Shown here piece after piece: positions 9,045 through 17,842 of a stretch of DNA of 56,080 nt. Within the stretch, counting starts at the first letter, position 1. The number at the start of each line of letters is the position of its first letter. The notes beneath the pieces were generated by a model, which was not told the origin of the DNA, did not search any database, and was given only the letters and a program-made list of their open reading frames with translations. The DNA is from Flavobacterium sp. UBA7680. Its GTDB lineage: Bacteria > Bacteroidota > Bacteroidia > Flavobacteriales > Flavobacteriaceae. Made by a program: the position numbers and the translations under genes. The stretch lies in the NCBI RefSeq assembly GCF_002482975.1, contig NZ_DLHA01000010.1:1-56080 (forward strand), written 5' to 3'.

Positions 9045-9067
9045 CTATTACCCTATCGGGTTAATAG
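9045..9067. promoter_or_regulatory. Palindromic operator candidate at the start of the sulfate operon
   Basis: The 23-base inverted repeat has half-sites CTATTAcCCC-like and GGGTTAATAG around TATC. It sits right after the expected transcription start that follows the -7 box at 9077-9084, a classical place for a repressor. Related sites occur at 21461-21482 (minus orientation) and 24861-24882, both near other sulfur/methionine transcription units. The neighbouring Rrf2 regulator is a plausible ligand, by position only. Confidence 0.5.
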
Positions 9068-9076
9068 ATTACTTTG

Positions 9077-9084
9077 CAAAAATA
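9077..9084 (-). promoter_or_regulatory. Bacteroidota promoter -7 element of the sulfate operon
   Basis: On the minus strand the element reads TATTTTTG, matching TAnnTTTG, with a TTG about 18 bases upstream as -33 element. Transcription would start near 9070 and enter the permease-cysH-cysD-cysN operon. The remaining divergent intergenic DNA (to 9315) shows only A/T-rich sequence; no clear promoter for the plus-strand gene could be fixed. Confidence 0.6.
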
Positions 9085-9315
9085 CTATTTATTTCTAAAA
9101 ATCAAAACAAATATTATCGTTTTTTTAAACCTTTAACTTACTCTGGATCACGTTGAAACAAATAATTGAATTAATTTCACAAATAATGATCTATAACACC
9201 ATATTTAAACAATATATTCCTCTGAAATGTTTGGTTATATAAATATATCTTAATCTCTACAATTTCCATAGGATAATTATAAAAATGTCGTTATTTTAGC
9301 GATAAATTTTTTTAT

Positions 9316-10098
9316 ATGGATTTTCAAATAGGTCTTGTAATTGCAGGATTAGCAGTAGGTTTTATTGTTGGATTGACTGGAGTTGGAGGCGGATCTTTAA
9401 TGACTCCAATTTTATTATATTTCCGTATTTCTCCAACAACAGCTGTAGGTACAGATTTGCTTTATGCTGCTTTTACCAAAATGGGAGGCGTTTTTGTACA
9501 TAATAAAAAAGGTAACATCAACTGGAAAATTACAGGCTGGTTAACACTTGGCAGCGTTCCTGCTTCCTTACTAACTTTATGGATCTTAAACAGTATTAAA
9601 ACAGATATTGAGACTATTAATGCTGTTATTAAATACAGTTTAGGCTGGGCATTATTATTTACATCGGTTGCTATTATTTTCAAAAAGAAACTTCTTGTTT
9701 TTTCTCAGAAACATGCAGGAGATAAATTTCATAACGAAAGCACTACTCAAAATATGCTGACTATAGGAATTGGAATTTTATTGGGTGCAACCGTAACTTT
9801 AACTTCTATTGGAGCCGGAGCATTGGGAACGGTAACTTTGTTTTTCCTTTATCCCCTTTTGCCAACACCTCGTTTAGTAGGGACTGAAATTGCTCACGCT
9901 GTTCCGTTGACTTTAGTTGCAGGAATTGGCCACGCTTCTATGGGAAATTTAGATTTAATGCTATTAGGACAATTATTACTAGGATCTCTTCCCGGAATTT
10001 GTATTGGAAGCAGTTTAAGCGGAAAAGTACCGGATCTATTTCTTAGAAATGCTATCGCTGTAATGCTTTTCCTGGCAGGATATAAATTGATTTTTTAA
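9316..10098 (+). CDS. TauE/SafE family permease, second copy
   Basis: This 260-residue protein is another TauE/SafE-type transporter with about eight membrane segments. The first repeat has GFIVGLTGVGGGSLMTPIL followed by GTDLLYAAFTKMGG; the second has TSIGAGALGTVTLFFLYPLLP and GTEIAHAVPLTLVAGIGHA. It differs clearly in sequence from the copy at 8129-9016, so it is not a recent duplicate. It is transcribed divergently from the sulfate operon and convergently with the Rrf2 gene, with a long inverted-repeat element between it and that gene. Substrate is unknown; sulfite or sulfate is likely from context. Confidence 0.86.
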   Translation: MDFQIGLVIAGLAVGFIVGLTGVGGGSLMTPILLYFRISPTTAVGTDLLYAAFTKMGGVFVHNKKGNINWKITGWLTLGSVPASLLTLWILNSIKTDIETINAVIKYSLGWALLFTSVAIIFKKKLLVFSQKHAGDKFHNESTTQNMLTIGIGILLGATVTLTSIGAGALGTVTLFFLYPLLPTPRLVGTEIAHAVPLTLVAGIGHASMGNLDLMLLGQLLLGSLPGICIGSSLSGKVPDLFLRNAIAVMLFLAGYKLIF

Positions 10099-10109
10099 AA
10101 TATTTTTTT

Positions 10110-10214
10110 TTCACCATATAAGTTATATAAGTTCATTTTAGTAGAGACGCATAGCAGCGTGTCTAAATTTAAACGATGATAAATTAAATGAACTTATATA
10201 ACTTATATGGTGAA
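10110..10214. repeat. MITE-like element with perfect 29-base inverted ends
   Basis: Arms at 10110-10138 and 10186-10214 are perfect reverse complements (outer end TTCACCATATAAG). The interior holds a GTAGAGACGC...GCGTGTCTA palindrome. A second element with the same arms and related interior lies at 19432-19591. It is placed between two convergent genes, where it could also stop transcription from both sides. No transposase is present. Confidence 0.75.
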
Positions 10215-10217
10215 AAA

Positions 10218-10628
10218 TTAAAATGCAATATCTGCAAGCGAATTACTTTCTAATATTTTAAGTGTATTATCTCTTACTTCTGTCATTAAACGTCGTGCTG
10301 CGCAGGTAGATTCATCATCGCAGTCATCGCATTTTTCGTAGAAATTATGACTTGCGCATGGAAGCAGTGCAATTGGTCCTTCAAGAATTCGGTATACTTT
10401 GGCCATACTGATATCTTTTGGATCTTTTATCAGATAATAACCGCCGCCTTTTCCTTTTTTTGCTCCAAGAAATCCGGAGTTTCTCAATAATAATAAAATA
10501 CTTTCCAGAAATTTTATCGAAATATGTTCACTTTTTGCAATTTCTGCTATTTGTACAGGTTCGTTATTTTCTCGTCTGGCTAAATAGGTTAAAGCTTTAA
10601 TTCCGTATTTTGTTTTCTTTGAAAGCAT
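10218..10628 (-). CDS. Rrf2-family transcriptional regulator
   Basis: The 136-residue protein has the Rrf2 winged-helix N-terminus (MLSKKTKYGIKALTYLARR) and the wing motif GAKKGKGGGYYL near residues 55-65. Four cysteines, C91, C100, C103 and C109, lie in the region where IscR binds an iron-sulfur cluster, although the spacing (x8, x2, x5) differs from IscR. Family members include IscR, NsrR and the cysteine regulator CymR. Its location beside the sulfate operon and the recurring palindrome near sulfur promoters suggest a sulfur or Fe-S sensing role; this is an inference. A TATTTTTG box lies upstream near 10710 on the minus strand. Confidence 0.88.
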   Translation of the reverse strand: MLSKKTKYGIKALTYLARRENNEPVQIAEIAKSEHISIKFLESILLLLRNSGFLGAKKGKGGGYYLIKDPKDISMAKVYRILEGPIALLPCASHNFYEKCDDCDDESTCAARRLMTEVRDNTLKILESNSLADIAF

Positions 10629-10761
10629 CTTTAAATTTTAGATTTCAGACTGTAAATTTTAGATTATTTCTAAAATAAACAAGCTTCATATTATTCTGCA
10701 ACAAAAATAGGCTTTTTAAATGAGAAAAATAACAGAACAAAATTATATTCTACTTATTCTA

Positions 10762-11277
10762 TCAATTTAGTTCGGTGTTTCCTATTAAATTGAATTCGTG
10801 AAATAGTTTTACTTCGTTTTCAAGATCTTTTTTATTGACAACGTAGGTGTTAGAAATAGAATCATGCCAGTCTCTGGACGGACTGCCTAAAAAAGAGAAT
10901 ATCTCAAAAGGAATCAATCTGCATAAACTTCTTTTCAAAATAATTCCCCAACCGGGTTTGTTTCCGTTTTCATCAACTACCACAGTTCCTGTAATAAATT
11001 TTCCCACGGTACTTCCAAACACACCTTCTGCCACAACATAATAAGCTGTGATCATCAAAACACTTAAAAATATTATCATCCAGCTTCCTGCATTAAAAAC
11101 CCAAAATCCAAATCCTGTTAATCCAACAGAATCTAAAACTTTTACGAGTGCAGGTATAACAAGACCTAATACCGTTGAGGCTGCATATGTAAAAATGTAA
11201 TCTATCAAATAATTTAAAAATCTTATTTTTCGAGAAGAAATCAAGTCTTCTTCTAAAACATAAACAGATTCACTCAT
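10762..11277 (-). CDS. RDD family membrane protein, copy 2
   Basis: The 171-residue protein has the RDD pattern: an Arg in the first membrane segment (RFLNYLIDYIF), then two or three further hydrophobic stretches and the conserved GSTVGKFITGTVVVDENG and RSLCRLIPFEIFSFLG segments. The C-terminal tail is NTYVVNKKDLENEVKLFHEFNLIGNTELN. It is a close paralogue of the gene at 11315-11818, 37 bases upstream in the same orientation, so this is a tandem duplication. RDD proteins are poorly understood membrane proteins, some linked to Na+/H+ transport; no specific role can be given. Confidence 0.88.
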   Translation of the reverse strand: MSESVYVLEEDLISSRKIRFLNYLIDYIFTYAASTVLGLVIPALVKVLDSVGLTGFGFWVFNAGSWMIIFLSVLMITAYYVVAEGVFGSTVGKFITGTVVVDENGNKPGWGIILKRSLCRLIPFEIFSFLGSPSRDWHDSISNTYVVNKKDLENEVKLFHEFNLIGNTELN

Positions 11278-11314
11278 AGAATTTATTTTTTTGGTTTCTT
11301 TAAATTCTATTTTA

Positions 11315-11818
11315 TTAAATCGTTTCGGTGTTACCGATTAAATTGAATTCGTGAAAAGTTTTCATATTTTCTTCTAATCCCTTTTTACTAACAACATATG
11401 TATTAGAAATTGAATCATGCCAGCCTCTTGAACCGCCTAGAAAAGTAAATGCATCAAAAGGAATTAAACGGCATAAGCTTCTTTTAAAAGCAACGCCTAA
11501 AGTTGGTTTTTCTCCATTTTCATCTACAACAATAGTTCCTGTAATAAACTTACCAATTGATCTTCCAAATAAGCCTTCCGTTAAAGTATAGTACATCATA
11601 GATACGGTTATAACGATAACATTCCAGCCTAAATCGCCTAAATTATCAACCCATACCCCAAGCCCATTCAGTCCAAATAATGCAATGAGAATACCAAGTA
11701 AAACTCCAATTACAATTAAAATGATCACAAAAACGGCCAGATCAATTATATAGTTTAAAAAACGCGCTCCTGCGGATGCTAATAATGTATCATCTAAAAT
11801 GTAAGTAGAGTTACTCAT
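11315..11818 (-). CDS. RDD family membrane protein, copy 1
   Basis: This 167-residue protein is the first of the tandem pair. It shows ARFLNYIIDLAVF in the first membrane segment, GRSIGKFITGTIVVDENGEKP and RSLCRLIPFDAFTFLGG, and ends FHEFNLIGNTETI, nearly the same as its neighbour. The termini and the GKFITGT block are conserved between the copies while the membrane segments have diverged. It has its own start region after a long A/T-rich gap and a terminator hairpin that ends the upstream metZ transcript. Confidence 0.88.
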   Translation of the reverse strand: MSNSTYILDDTLLASAGARFLNYIIDLAVFVIILIVIGVLLGILIALFGLNGLGVWVDNLGDLGWNVIVITVSMMYYTLTEGLFGRSIGKFITGTIVVDENGEKPTLGVAFKRSLCRLIPFDAFTFLGGSRGWHDSISNTYVVSKKGLEENMKTFHEFNLIGNTETI

Positions 11819-11908
11819 GGTTGGTTAGTTTATTAAATTGATTATTATAGATTTAAATTTATAACGAAAACAAAAATATATTTTTTGTTCAAATAACCAT
11901 CAAAAAAG

Positions 11909-11955
11909 AATGACGATTTTTAACAGTAATAAATTTACAGTCAAAAATCGTCATT
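11909..11955 (-). terminator. Intrinsic terminator of the metX-thrA-osmC-metZ operon
   Basis: A 13-base-pair stem (AATGACGATTTTT with AAAAATCGTCATT) surrounds a 21-base loop and is followed on the minus strand by CTTTTTTG. It lies about 50 bases after the metZ stop codon. Confidence 0.75.
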
Positions 11956-12001
11956 ATACGGTTTAGAAATCTAATATCTAAAATCAGAAATCTAAAATTA
12001 T

Positions 12002-13174
12002 TTAATCCAGTGCTTGCTTTAAATCGGCAATTACATCTGCGACTGTTTCTAAACCTACAGAAACACGAACCAGACCTTGTGTGATTCCAACTGCAAGTTG
12101 ATCTCCTTCAGATAATTTGCTGTGTGTTGTTGATGCTGGATGTGTTACAATCGTTTTTACGTCACCAATATTTGCCGAAAGAGAACATAATTTAATCTTA
12201 TCCAAAAATTTTCTTCCTGCTTCAAGACCGCCTTTAATTTCGATCGCAATAATGTTACCGCCTAAAAGCATTTGTTTTTTGGCAATTTCATATTTTGGAT
12301 GTGATTTCAAGAATGGATATTTCACACTGTTTACGTTTGGGTGACTTTCTAAAAATTCCGCCACTTTTAAAGCATTTTCACAATGTCTGTCCACACGAAC
12401 AGCCAATGTTTCTAAACTTTTTGACAAAACCCATGCATTAAATGGCGACATTGCCGGTCCTGTATTTCTTGAAAACAAGTATATTTTACGAATTAACTCC
12501 GCTTCTCCAACTGCAACTCCTCCTAAAACACGACCTTGTCCGTCTATTAATTTTGTTGCTGAATGAATTACGATATGCGCACCGTATTTAATAGGCTGCT
12601 GAATGTATGGCGTAGCAAAACAGTTGTCAATTATTAAAATCAAATTGTGCTTTTTTGCAATTTGTCCTAACAATTCCAAATCTACTACATCTACACCAGG
12701 ATTTGTTGGTGTTTCAGCATATAAAATTTTAGTGTTTGGCTTAATAAAACTTTCAATTGTTTCCGGTTTATTGATATCAAAATAAGAAGTTTCAATTTTC
12801 CATTTTGGGAAATACGTCATGAACAATGCATGAGTTGATCCAAAAACACTTCCTGCAGAAACAATATGATCTCCAGATTCTAACAATGCTGCAAACGTAG
12901 AATATATAGCTGCCATTCCGGTTGCAAAAGCATAACCGGCTTCGGCTCCTTCCATTGCACAAACTTTGTCTACAAATTCTGTTGTATTTGGGTTGCTGAA
13001 ACGAGAGTAAATATTGCGGACTTTTTCTTCCGTGAAAGAAGCTCTCATATCCTCTGCATCTTCAAATATAAAACTTGATGATAAATACAAAGGAGTTGAA
13101 TGTTCCTGAAATTGTGTTTTTTCTAAATGTGTACGTATGGCTTTAGTTTCAAAACCAAATTCTTCTATATTCAT
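12002..13174 (-). CDS. metZ: O-succinylhomoserine sulfhydrylase-type PLP enzyme
   Basis: The 390-residue Cys/Met-metabolism PLP enzyme would join an activated homoserine with sulfide to give homocysteine. The PLP lysine is K208 in IHSATKLIDGQGRVLGG; the DGQGR after the lysine is the MetZ hallmark and differs from the MetY-type HSLTKYIAGNGTSLGG in the second sulfhydrylase at 19672. YSRFSNPN and the ATGMAAI cofactor-binding segments are present. Because the operon has a MetX-type acyltransferase, the true acyl group (acetyl or succinyl) is uncertain. It is the last gene of the operon that starts with metX. Confidence 0.88.
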   Translation of the reverse strand: MNIEEFGFETKAIRTHLEKTQFQEHSTPLYLSSSFIFEDAEDMRASFTEEKVRNIYSRFSNPNTTEFVDKVCAMEGAEAGYAFATGMAAIYSTFAALLESGDHIVSAGSVFGSTHALFMTYFPKWKIETSYFDINKPETIESFIKPNTKILYAETPTNPGVDVVDLELLGQIAKKHNLILIIDNCFATPYIQQPIKYGAHIVIHSATKLIDGQGRVLGGVAVGEAELIRKIYLFSRNTGPAMSPFNAWVLSKSLETLAVRVDRHCENALKVAEFLESHPNVNSVKYPFLKSHPKYEIAKKQMLLGGNIIAIEIKGGLEAGRKFLDKIKLCSLSANIGDVKTIVTHPASTTHSKLSEGDQLAVGITQGLVRVSVGLETVADVIADLKQALD

Positions 13175-13285
13175 TATGTTGTGTGTTTAAAAGAGTTATT
13201 TCGCAGAGTTTCACAAAGTGATCACAGAGTTTCGCAAAATAATCTTTCATTATTTAATAGTTAGTCCAAAGAATTATCTAATTGA

Positions 13286-13717
13286 CTAATTTTCTAATTG
13301 AATGTTGTTTAAAACAACTTTGTAATTGATTGTTGCTGTTGGTTCTACAGTTTTGGCAACGGAACAGTATTTCTCGAAAGAAAGCTGTGCGGCACGTTGT
13401 GCTTTTTCTGGATTGATATCACCTTCTAAATAAAAAACCACATCGATTTCTTTAAAAGGTTTTGCTTCGTCAATCTGTACGCGCGTTCCATCAACCTCAG
13501 CGTTAAAAGAAGTGATTTCCTGACGCTGCTTTTTCAAAATCGAAATCATATCAATTGCACTGCATCCGGCAACGCCCATTAATACCAACTCCATTGGACT
13601 TGCGCCTAAATCGCTTCCTCCAAATTCAGCTCTGCTGTCAACATCAACTACATGTCCGCGTTCATTTTTAAGTTTAAAATGAAAAGCGTCATTTACTCTG
13701 TTCAAAGTTACTTTCAT
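13286..13717 (-). CDS. OsmC family protein
   Basis: The 143-residue protein is OsmC/YhfA-like. It has the two family cysteines, in GVAGCSAIDM near residue 52 and FEKYCSVAKT near residue 118, and the GASPMELVLMGVAGC block. OsmC proteins are thiol peroxidases, while YhfA-like members are of less certain function. Its position between the aspartokinase fusion and metZ in a methionine operon is the interesting part: a thiol or persulfide protective role during homocysteine formation is possible, but this is inference. Gaps to its neighbours are about 70 and 110 bases and contain only AATCTAAAATC-type spacer. Confidence 0.85.
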   Translation of the reverse strand: MKVTLNRVNDAFHFKLKNERGHVVDVDSRAEFGGSDLGASPMELVLMGVAGCSAIDMISILKKQRQEITSFNAEVDGTRVQIDEAKPFKEIDVVFYLEGDINPEKAQRAAQLSFEKYCSVAKTVEPTATINYKVVLNNIQLEN

Positions 13718-13788
13718 GTTATTTTTCTTTTTTTTATTTGTTAGAGTTCAGCAATCTAAACTCTAAAATCTGCAATCTAAAATTCTAA

Positions 13789-16203
13789 TTATCCTTTATC
13801 AGATAATCTCAAAATATCTCCAAAAACTCCTCTTGCCGTTACCGCAGAGCCTGCACCAGCTCCCTGAATAACAATTGGACGATCTCCGTAAGATTCTGTG
13901 TAAATTTCGAAGAAAGAATCAGACCCTTTTAAACCGCCAAGAGCAGTGTCTGAAGGAACAGAAACTAATTTTACTTCTAGATTTCCTTTATCATTTTGTA
14001 AATCACCAGACAATTCACCAATGTATCTTAATACATGATTTGGTTTTTGGTCGGCTTTAATTTTCTCGTAAATTGGGTCGAATTCTTTTAATTTCGTTAA
14101 GAAATCAGCAACATTTCCTTCGCGTAAATGTTCCGGAATCAGGTTTTGAATGGAGATTTCTTCAAACTCATTTTGTAAATCTAATTCTCTTGCCAAAATC
14201 AATAATTTTCTTCCCACATCATTTCCGCATAAATCCTCACGCGGGTCTGGTTCTGTATATCCGTTATCAATTGCTTCTTTCAGAATTTCGCTAAACGGAA
14301 CATCTTTTGCAGAGAAATTATTGAATAAATAACTTAATGTTCCTGAGAAAACGCCTTTAATTTTTGTGATGTTTTCACCAGAAAGATGTAATAATTTAAT
14401 CGTATCAATTAATGGCAAACCTGCACCAACATTAGTTTCGTACAAATAATTCTTTTGGTTTTCTGCCAAAGCTTTTCTCAATTCTTTATAAAAACCATAC
14501 GTCAATGTATTCGCCACTTTATTTGAAGAAATTAAGTCGAAACTGCTTTCTACAAGCGGAACATAATTTTCTACGAATGATGCACTTGCCGTATTATCAA
14601 TCGCAATTAAGTTTTCTAAATGATACTCATTTGCATAAGCGATAATGTCTTTGATTGTATACGGTTCACCTTTAGTTTCAATGTCATTTTTCCAGCTTGA
14701 AGTTACGCCATTTTTATTTAAAAGAAGCTTTTTAGAATTGGCAATTGCAAAAACATTCAGCTTAATATCTTTACGTTTTTCAATTGATGAAGCCGATTCT
14801 AAAATTTGATTAATCAAAGTTCCTCCCACTAATCCGTGACCGAAAATGGCGATGTTGATTTTTTTAGAAACTCCAAAAATCTCTCCGTGAATTACGTTTA
14901 AAGCTTTGTTTAGTTCTTCTTTCTTCACAACTAAACTCACGTTTTTACCCGTAACAGTGTTGTTGAATAAAATGGGAACTATTTTATTTTTGATTAAAGC
15001 TGTATAAGGTTTATGAAACGTACTTAAATCCTGCCCGATAATTGAAATTACCGAAACATTATCTGTTACTGTTATTTGGTTTACATCTTTAGAATAAAAG
15101 TCGTTTTCAAACTCTTTTTCTAATTCAACCATTGCAAGCGTTGCTTTTTCTTTTGCCACAACCAATCCAATTCCTCTTTCTGAAGAACCTTGCGAAATGA
15201 TGCTTACACTGATATTGTGATCACCCATTACTTTAAAAATACGGGCATCAACGCCAGATTTCCCTAGTAATCCACGGCCTTCAAGGTTTACAAGCGAAAC
15301 ATTTTCTAAAACAGAAAGTGTTTTAATTCCTTCTTTTTGAGAATTTGAAGTGATTAATGTTCCGTGGTTTTCGTGATTGAATGTGTTTAAAATACGAAGT
15401 GGAATATTTTTTTCCAATAATGGAATTATCGTTTTGGCGTGCAGAATTGTTGCGCCAAAATTGGCTAATTCGTTTGCTTCATTAAACGATAAATATTCGA
15501 TTTTTTTAGCATCAGCAACTAAATCCGGGTTTGCTGTGTAAATTCCGTCAACGTGTGTAAAGTTTTGAAGTTCTTCGGCATCCAGATAATTAGCAATTAA
15601 CGAAGCGGTATAATTGCTTCCGTTTCTTCCTAAAGTTGTGGTGTCGTTGTTGTTATTTGAACCAATGAAACCTGTAACGATATTTACTGTTTCACCGTTA
15701 TGAAGTTTGAAATAGTTGATAACGTTTTTCTTTGAAAGTTGTTCCAAAGGCTGAGCGTCACCAAATTTAGAATCGGTTTTTAATAATTCTCTTGTGTCAA
15801 CGAAATTGGCAGGAATTCCTTTTTCTACTAAAATTGAAGTCAATAATTTAGCCGAAAGCAATTCGCCTTTAGACAAAATCTGATCTTTGATTTTGTTGCT
15901 ATAATCGCCAATTAAGCTTACTCCTTCGAATAATTTATCTAAAATATTAAATTCTTCAGATAAATCAACTTTCGGATAATCTGAAGTCTGGTATGCTTTA
16001 AAGCTTTCTAAAAGCGGTTTGTAGTTTCCGTTTTTGGCAGCAATTCTTAAAATATCTTCTAATTCATCTGTCGCATTTCCGCGTGCAGAAACAACCACGG
16101 CAATTTTTTCGCCTTGATTTACTTTATCAGAAATGATTGAAACTACTTTGTTAAGCCCTTCTCCGTTTGATAATGATTTACCACCAAATTTTAATATTTT
16201 CAT
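13789..16203 (-). CDS. thrA: Bifunctional aspartate kinase / homoserine dehydrogenase I
   Basis: The 804-residue fusion catalyses the first and third steps from aspartate to homoserine. The kinase part starts MKILKFGGKSLSNGEG and has TTLGRNGSNYTASLIANYL and an HAKTI stretch; ACT repeats follow from about residue 295 (LVNLEGRGLLGKSGVDARIF, SISQGSSE-like). The dehydrogenase part begins near residue 450 with IAIFGHGLVGGTL, then SSNKVANT, YETNVGAGLPLIDT, GVFSGTLSYLFN and the signature GYTEPDPREDLCGNDVGRK, all intact. It is translationally linked to metX, whose stop codon is one base away. ACT domains imply feedback control by threonine or another aspartate-family product. Confidence 0.94.
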   Translation of the reverse strand: MKILKFGGKSLSNGEGLNKVVSIISDKVNQGEKIAVVVSARGNATDELEDILRIAAKNGNYKPLLESFKAYQTSDYPKVDLSEEFNILDKLFEGVSLIGDYSNKIKDQILSKGELLSAKLLTSILVEKGIPANFVDTRELLKTDSKFGDAQPLEQLSKKNVINYFKLHNGETVNIVTGFIGSNNNNDTTTLGRNGSNYTASLIANYLDAEELQNFTHVDGIYTANPDLVADAKKIEYLSFNEANELANFGATILHAKTIIPLLEKNIPLRILNTFNHENHGTLITSNSQKEGIKTLSVLENVSLVNLEGRGLLGKSGVDARIFKVMGDHNISVSIISQGSSERGIGLVVAKEKATLAMVELEKEFENDFYSKDVNQITVTDNVSVISIIGQDLSTFHKPYTALIKNKIVPILFNNTVTGKNVSLVVKKEELNKALNVIHGEIFGVSKKINIAIFGHGLVGGTLINQILESASSIEKRKDIKLNVFAIANSKKLLLNKNGVTSSWKNDIETKGEPYTIKDIIAYANEYHLENLIAIDNTASASFVENYVPLVESSFDLISSNKVANTLTYGFYKELRKALAENQKNYLYETNVGAGLPLIDTIKLLHLSGENITKIKGVFSGTLSYLFNNFSAKDVPFSEILKEAIDNGYTEPDPREDLCGNDVGRKLLILARELDLQNEFEEISIQNLIPEHLREGNVADFLTKLKEFDPIYEKIKADQKPNHVLRYIGELSGDLQNDKGNLEVKLVSVPSDTALGGLKGSDSFFEIYTESYGDRPIVIQGAGAGSAVTARGVFGDILRLSDKG

Positions 16204-16204
16204 T

Positions 16205-17194
16205 TTATTTTGCTATTGTTTCTGCCTTAAAAATATCGGCAAGTAAATGATCTAATTGTTTGTACTCGATTAAAAAAGCGTCATGTCCGTGAACCGAATC
16301 AATTTCGCTGTAAAAAACATTGTTTTTAAATTTCTTTAATTCATTGTAGGTTTCCAGATTTTCTTTTGGCGTAAAAAATAAATCTGAATTAATGGCTACG
16401 ATATGAATCGCAGCGTTTGATTTGGATATTAACGTTTCAAAATCCTCACTATTTCTCGTAATATCTATGGTTTTAAGCAGCTGATTCATCAATTTGTATG
16501 ATGCTAATTGATAGCGCTGCTGTAGTTTTTTTCCGTGATGTGCCAGCCAGCTTTCAATATTAAAAATCAAAAGATCCTGATTGATTGTTCGTTGGAATTT
16601 TTCTTTGAATGATTCCGGAGATCGATAACACAACATGGCGTGAATTCTGGCATCTTCAATTGGTTTTGAAGAATTATTCAGAATTTGTTCTTGCAGAAAA
16701 CAGTTTGCAATCATCCAATCAGTCGATTTCCAGTCGGTTGCAATAGGAATTAAATGTTCTGTGATGTTGGGTTCCAAAGCCAGGATTTCCCATGCAATTC
16801 CACCACCAACAGAACCGCCGATAATGGCAAATACCTGCTCAATACTTAAAGCTTTTAATCCTTTGATGAAAAGTTTAGCAATGTCTCTGGTTGTAAAATC
16901 CTGATAATTTTCGATTATAAACGAATCGTTTCCGTTTCCGGGAACATTAAATGCCAGAATGGTGTATTGATTGGTATCGATGGTTTTTGCTTCGCCTATT
17001 AAATCATTCCACCAGCCGTTTTCTCCGGTAACATCAGCGTTTCCGGTTAAGGCGTGATTTACCAAAACAATTGGCGCTGTATACAGTGGTTTCCCGGAAA
17101 GTGTAAAACTTAACGGTAACGACGGATACAGTGCACCACTTTCGGTGATGAAATCTTGAATTATAATGGGACTTGGTATATTTTCCAATTTCAA
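16205..17194 (-). CDS. metX: Homoserine O-acetyltransferase-type alpha/beta hydrolase
   Basis: The 329-residue protein would activate homoserine for sulfhydrylation. The alpha/beta-hydrolase nucleophile is S128 in IIGGSVGGGIAWE, the acid is probably the Asp in INSDLFFT near residue 272, and the His is in VHGHDAFLIEY near residue 304. The oxyanion stretch NHALTGNADV is also visible. It is somewhat shorter than typical MetX. A SAM-I riboswitch (17269-17373) lies 75 bases upstream, tying expression to SAM level. The gene is followed immediately by thrA. The acyl donor (acetyl-CoA or succinyl-CoA) cannot be settled by eye. Confidence 0.88.
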   Translation of the reverse strand: MKLENIPSPIIIQDFITESGALYPSLPLSFTLSGKPLYTAPIVLVNHALTGNADVTGENGWWNDLIGEAKTIDTNQYTILAFNVPGNGNDSFIIENYQDFTTRDIAKLFIKGLKALSIEQVFAIIGGSVGGGIAWEILALEPNITEHLIPIATDWKSTDWMIANCFLQEQILNNSSKPIEDARIHAMLCYRSPESFKEKFQRTINQDLLIFNIESWLAHHGKKLQQRYQLASYKLMNQLLKTIDITRNSEDFETLISKSNAAIHIVAINSDLFFTPKENLETYNELKKFKNNVFYSEIDSVHGHDAFLIEYKQLDHLLADIFKAETIAK

Positions 17195-17268
17195 ATCTAT
17201 TTATTATTGATTTGTATGTGGAAATATTAGAAAGAAAGTCTAGAGTTGAAACTAGAAAAATTCTTGTT

Positions 17269-17373
17269 GTTATCTTTCCACGTTTGGGCGTGGTAGAATG
17301 CAGCACCTTCTTCGAATTAACGAAGGGTTGCTAAGGATTCATCGGGTCTAATCCCTCGTCCTTTCTTTATAAC
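17269..17373 (-). ncRNA. SAM-I (S-box) riboswitch upstream of metX
   Basis: On the minus strand the element opens with GTTAT, closes with ATAAC as the P1 helix, and contains the S-box core in order: GAGGGATTAGACCCGATGAA, then GCAACC, then AAGGTGCTGCATTC, then AAAGATAAC. These match the conserved SAM-I blocks. A possible weak hairpin (TCTAG/CTAGA) and the metX start follow; no strong intrinsic terminator is seen, so control may be at translation initiation or by a Rho-like route. SAM binding is expected to lower metX-thrA-osmC-metZ expression. Confidence 0.93.
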
Positions 17374-17402
17374 ATTTCAATACGTTTTTGAACTTAACGG
17401 TG

Positions 17403-17434
17403 CAAATTAACTACTAATTTCTTAAACTAACAAA
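17403..17434 (-). promoter_or_regulatory. Internal promoter before the SAM-I riboswitch
   Basis: On the minus strand a TTTG at 17431-17434 is followed after 20 bases by TTAATTTG (17403-17410), a good TAnnTTTG-type pair. Transcription would start near 17396, about 23 bases before riboswitch helix P1. This would let metX be expressed independently of the leader and small ORF upstream. Confidence 0.5.
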
Positions 17435-17564
17435 TTTTAATGAAACTGATTACTCAATTTCTTAAACATAATTCAATCAGAAACTTTTGTACGCACAAAA
17501 ATACCGAACGTTATGCCCAGTAAAGTCATGCAGGTTTTAACCTATTTTATGGCTGCTTTTCAAG

Positions 17565-17765
17565 TTAGATGAAAAGGGTTTCATTTTCTTTTGAATACAT
17601 CAAAAACAATAATGAATTTGGTGCTTTTTTCTCCGCTTTTTTATCTGTTTCAGTTACACCGAAACTTGGGTGGATTAATTCGTTAACAGGCGGCGGGTTG
17701 TTTCTTTCAGCTTTTGCACTTCTGAACCCTGTAAGTTTTTTTCTTAAGTAAGTTATTGCGCTCAT
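17565..17765 (-). CDS. Small protein of unknown function downstream of a Met/Cys attenuator (copy A)
   Basis: This 66-residue ORF starts MSAITYLRKKLTGF and ends NSLLFLMYSKENETLFI. I do not recognise it. It is basic and polar with a proline triplet in the middle and no membrane segment or signal peptide. The C-terminal SLLFxMY motif followed by an acidic tail recurs in the 62-residue ORF at 21067-21255, which occupies the same place in the other Met/Cys-leader transcript. Shared motif, similar length and parallel location argue that both are real genes. It lies after the attenuator at 17843-17974 and before the metX riboswitch. Confidence 0.6.
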   Translation of the reverse strand: MSAITYLRKKLTGFRSAKAERNNPPPVNELIHPSFGVTETDKKAEKKAPNSLLFLMYSKENETLFI

Positions 17766-17842
17766 ATTATTAAGTTTAAGTTAGTTATTGTAATCTTTAT
17801 GTTTCCTTTAATTCTTTGTTATGTTTACCAAATGGAATAAAA

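Noticed and set aside
17034..17306. Minus-strand 90-codon ORF overlapping the metX start and SAM-I riboswitch
   Set aside because: It lies across a conserved riboswitch and the real metX frame and has no protein-like features; a shadow ORF.
17620..17751. Plus-strand ORF opposite small ORF A
   Set aside because: Antisense frame with no upstream promoter; the minus-strand frame has the motif shared with the second small ORF.
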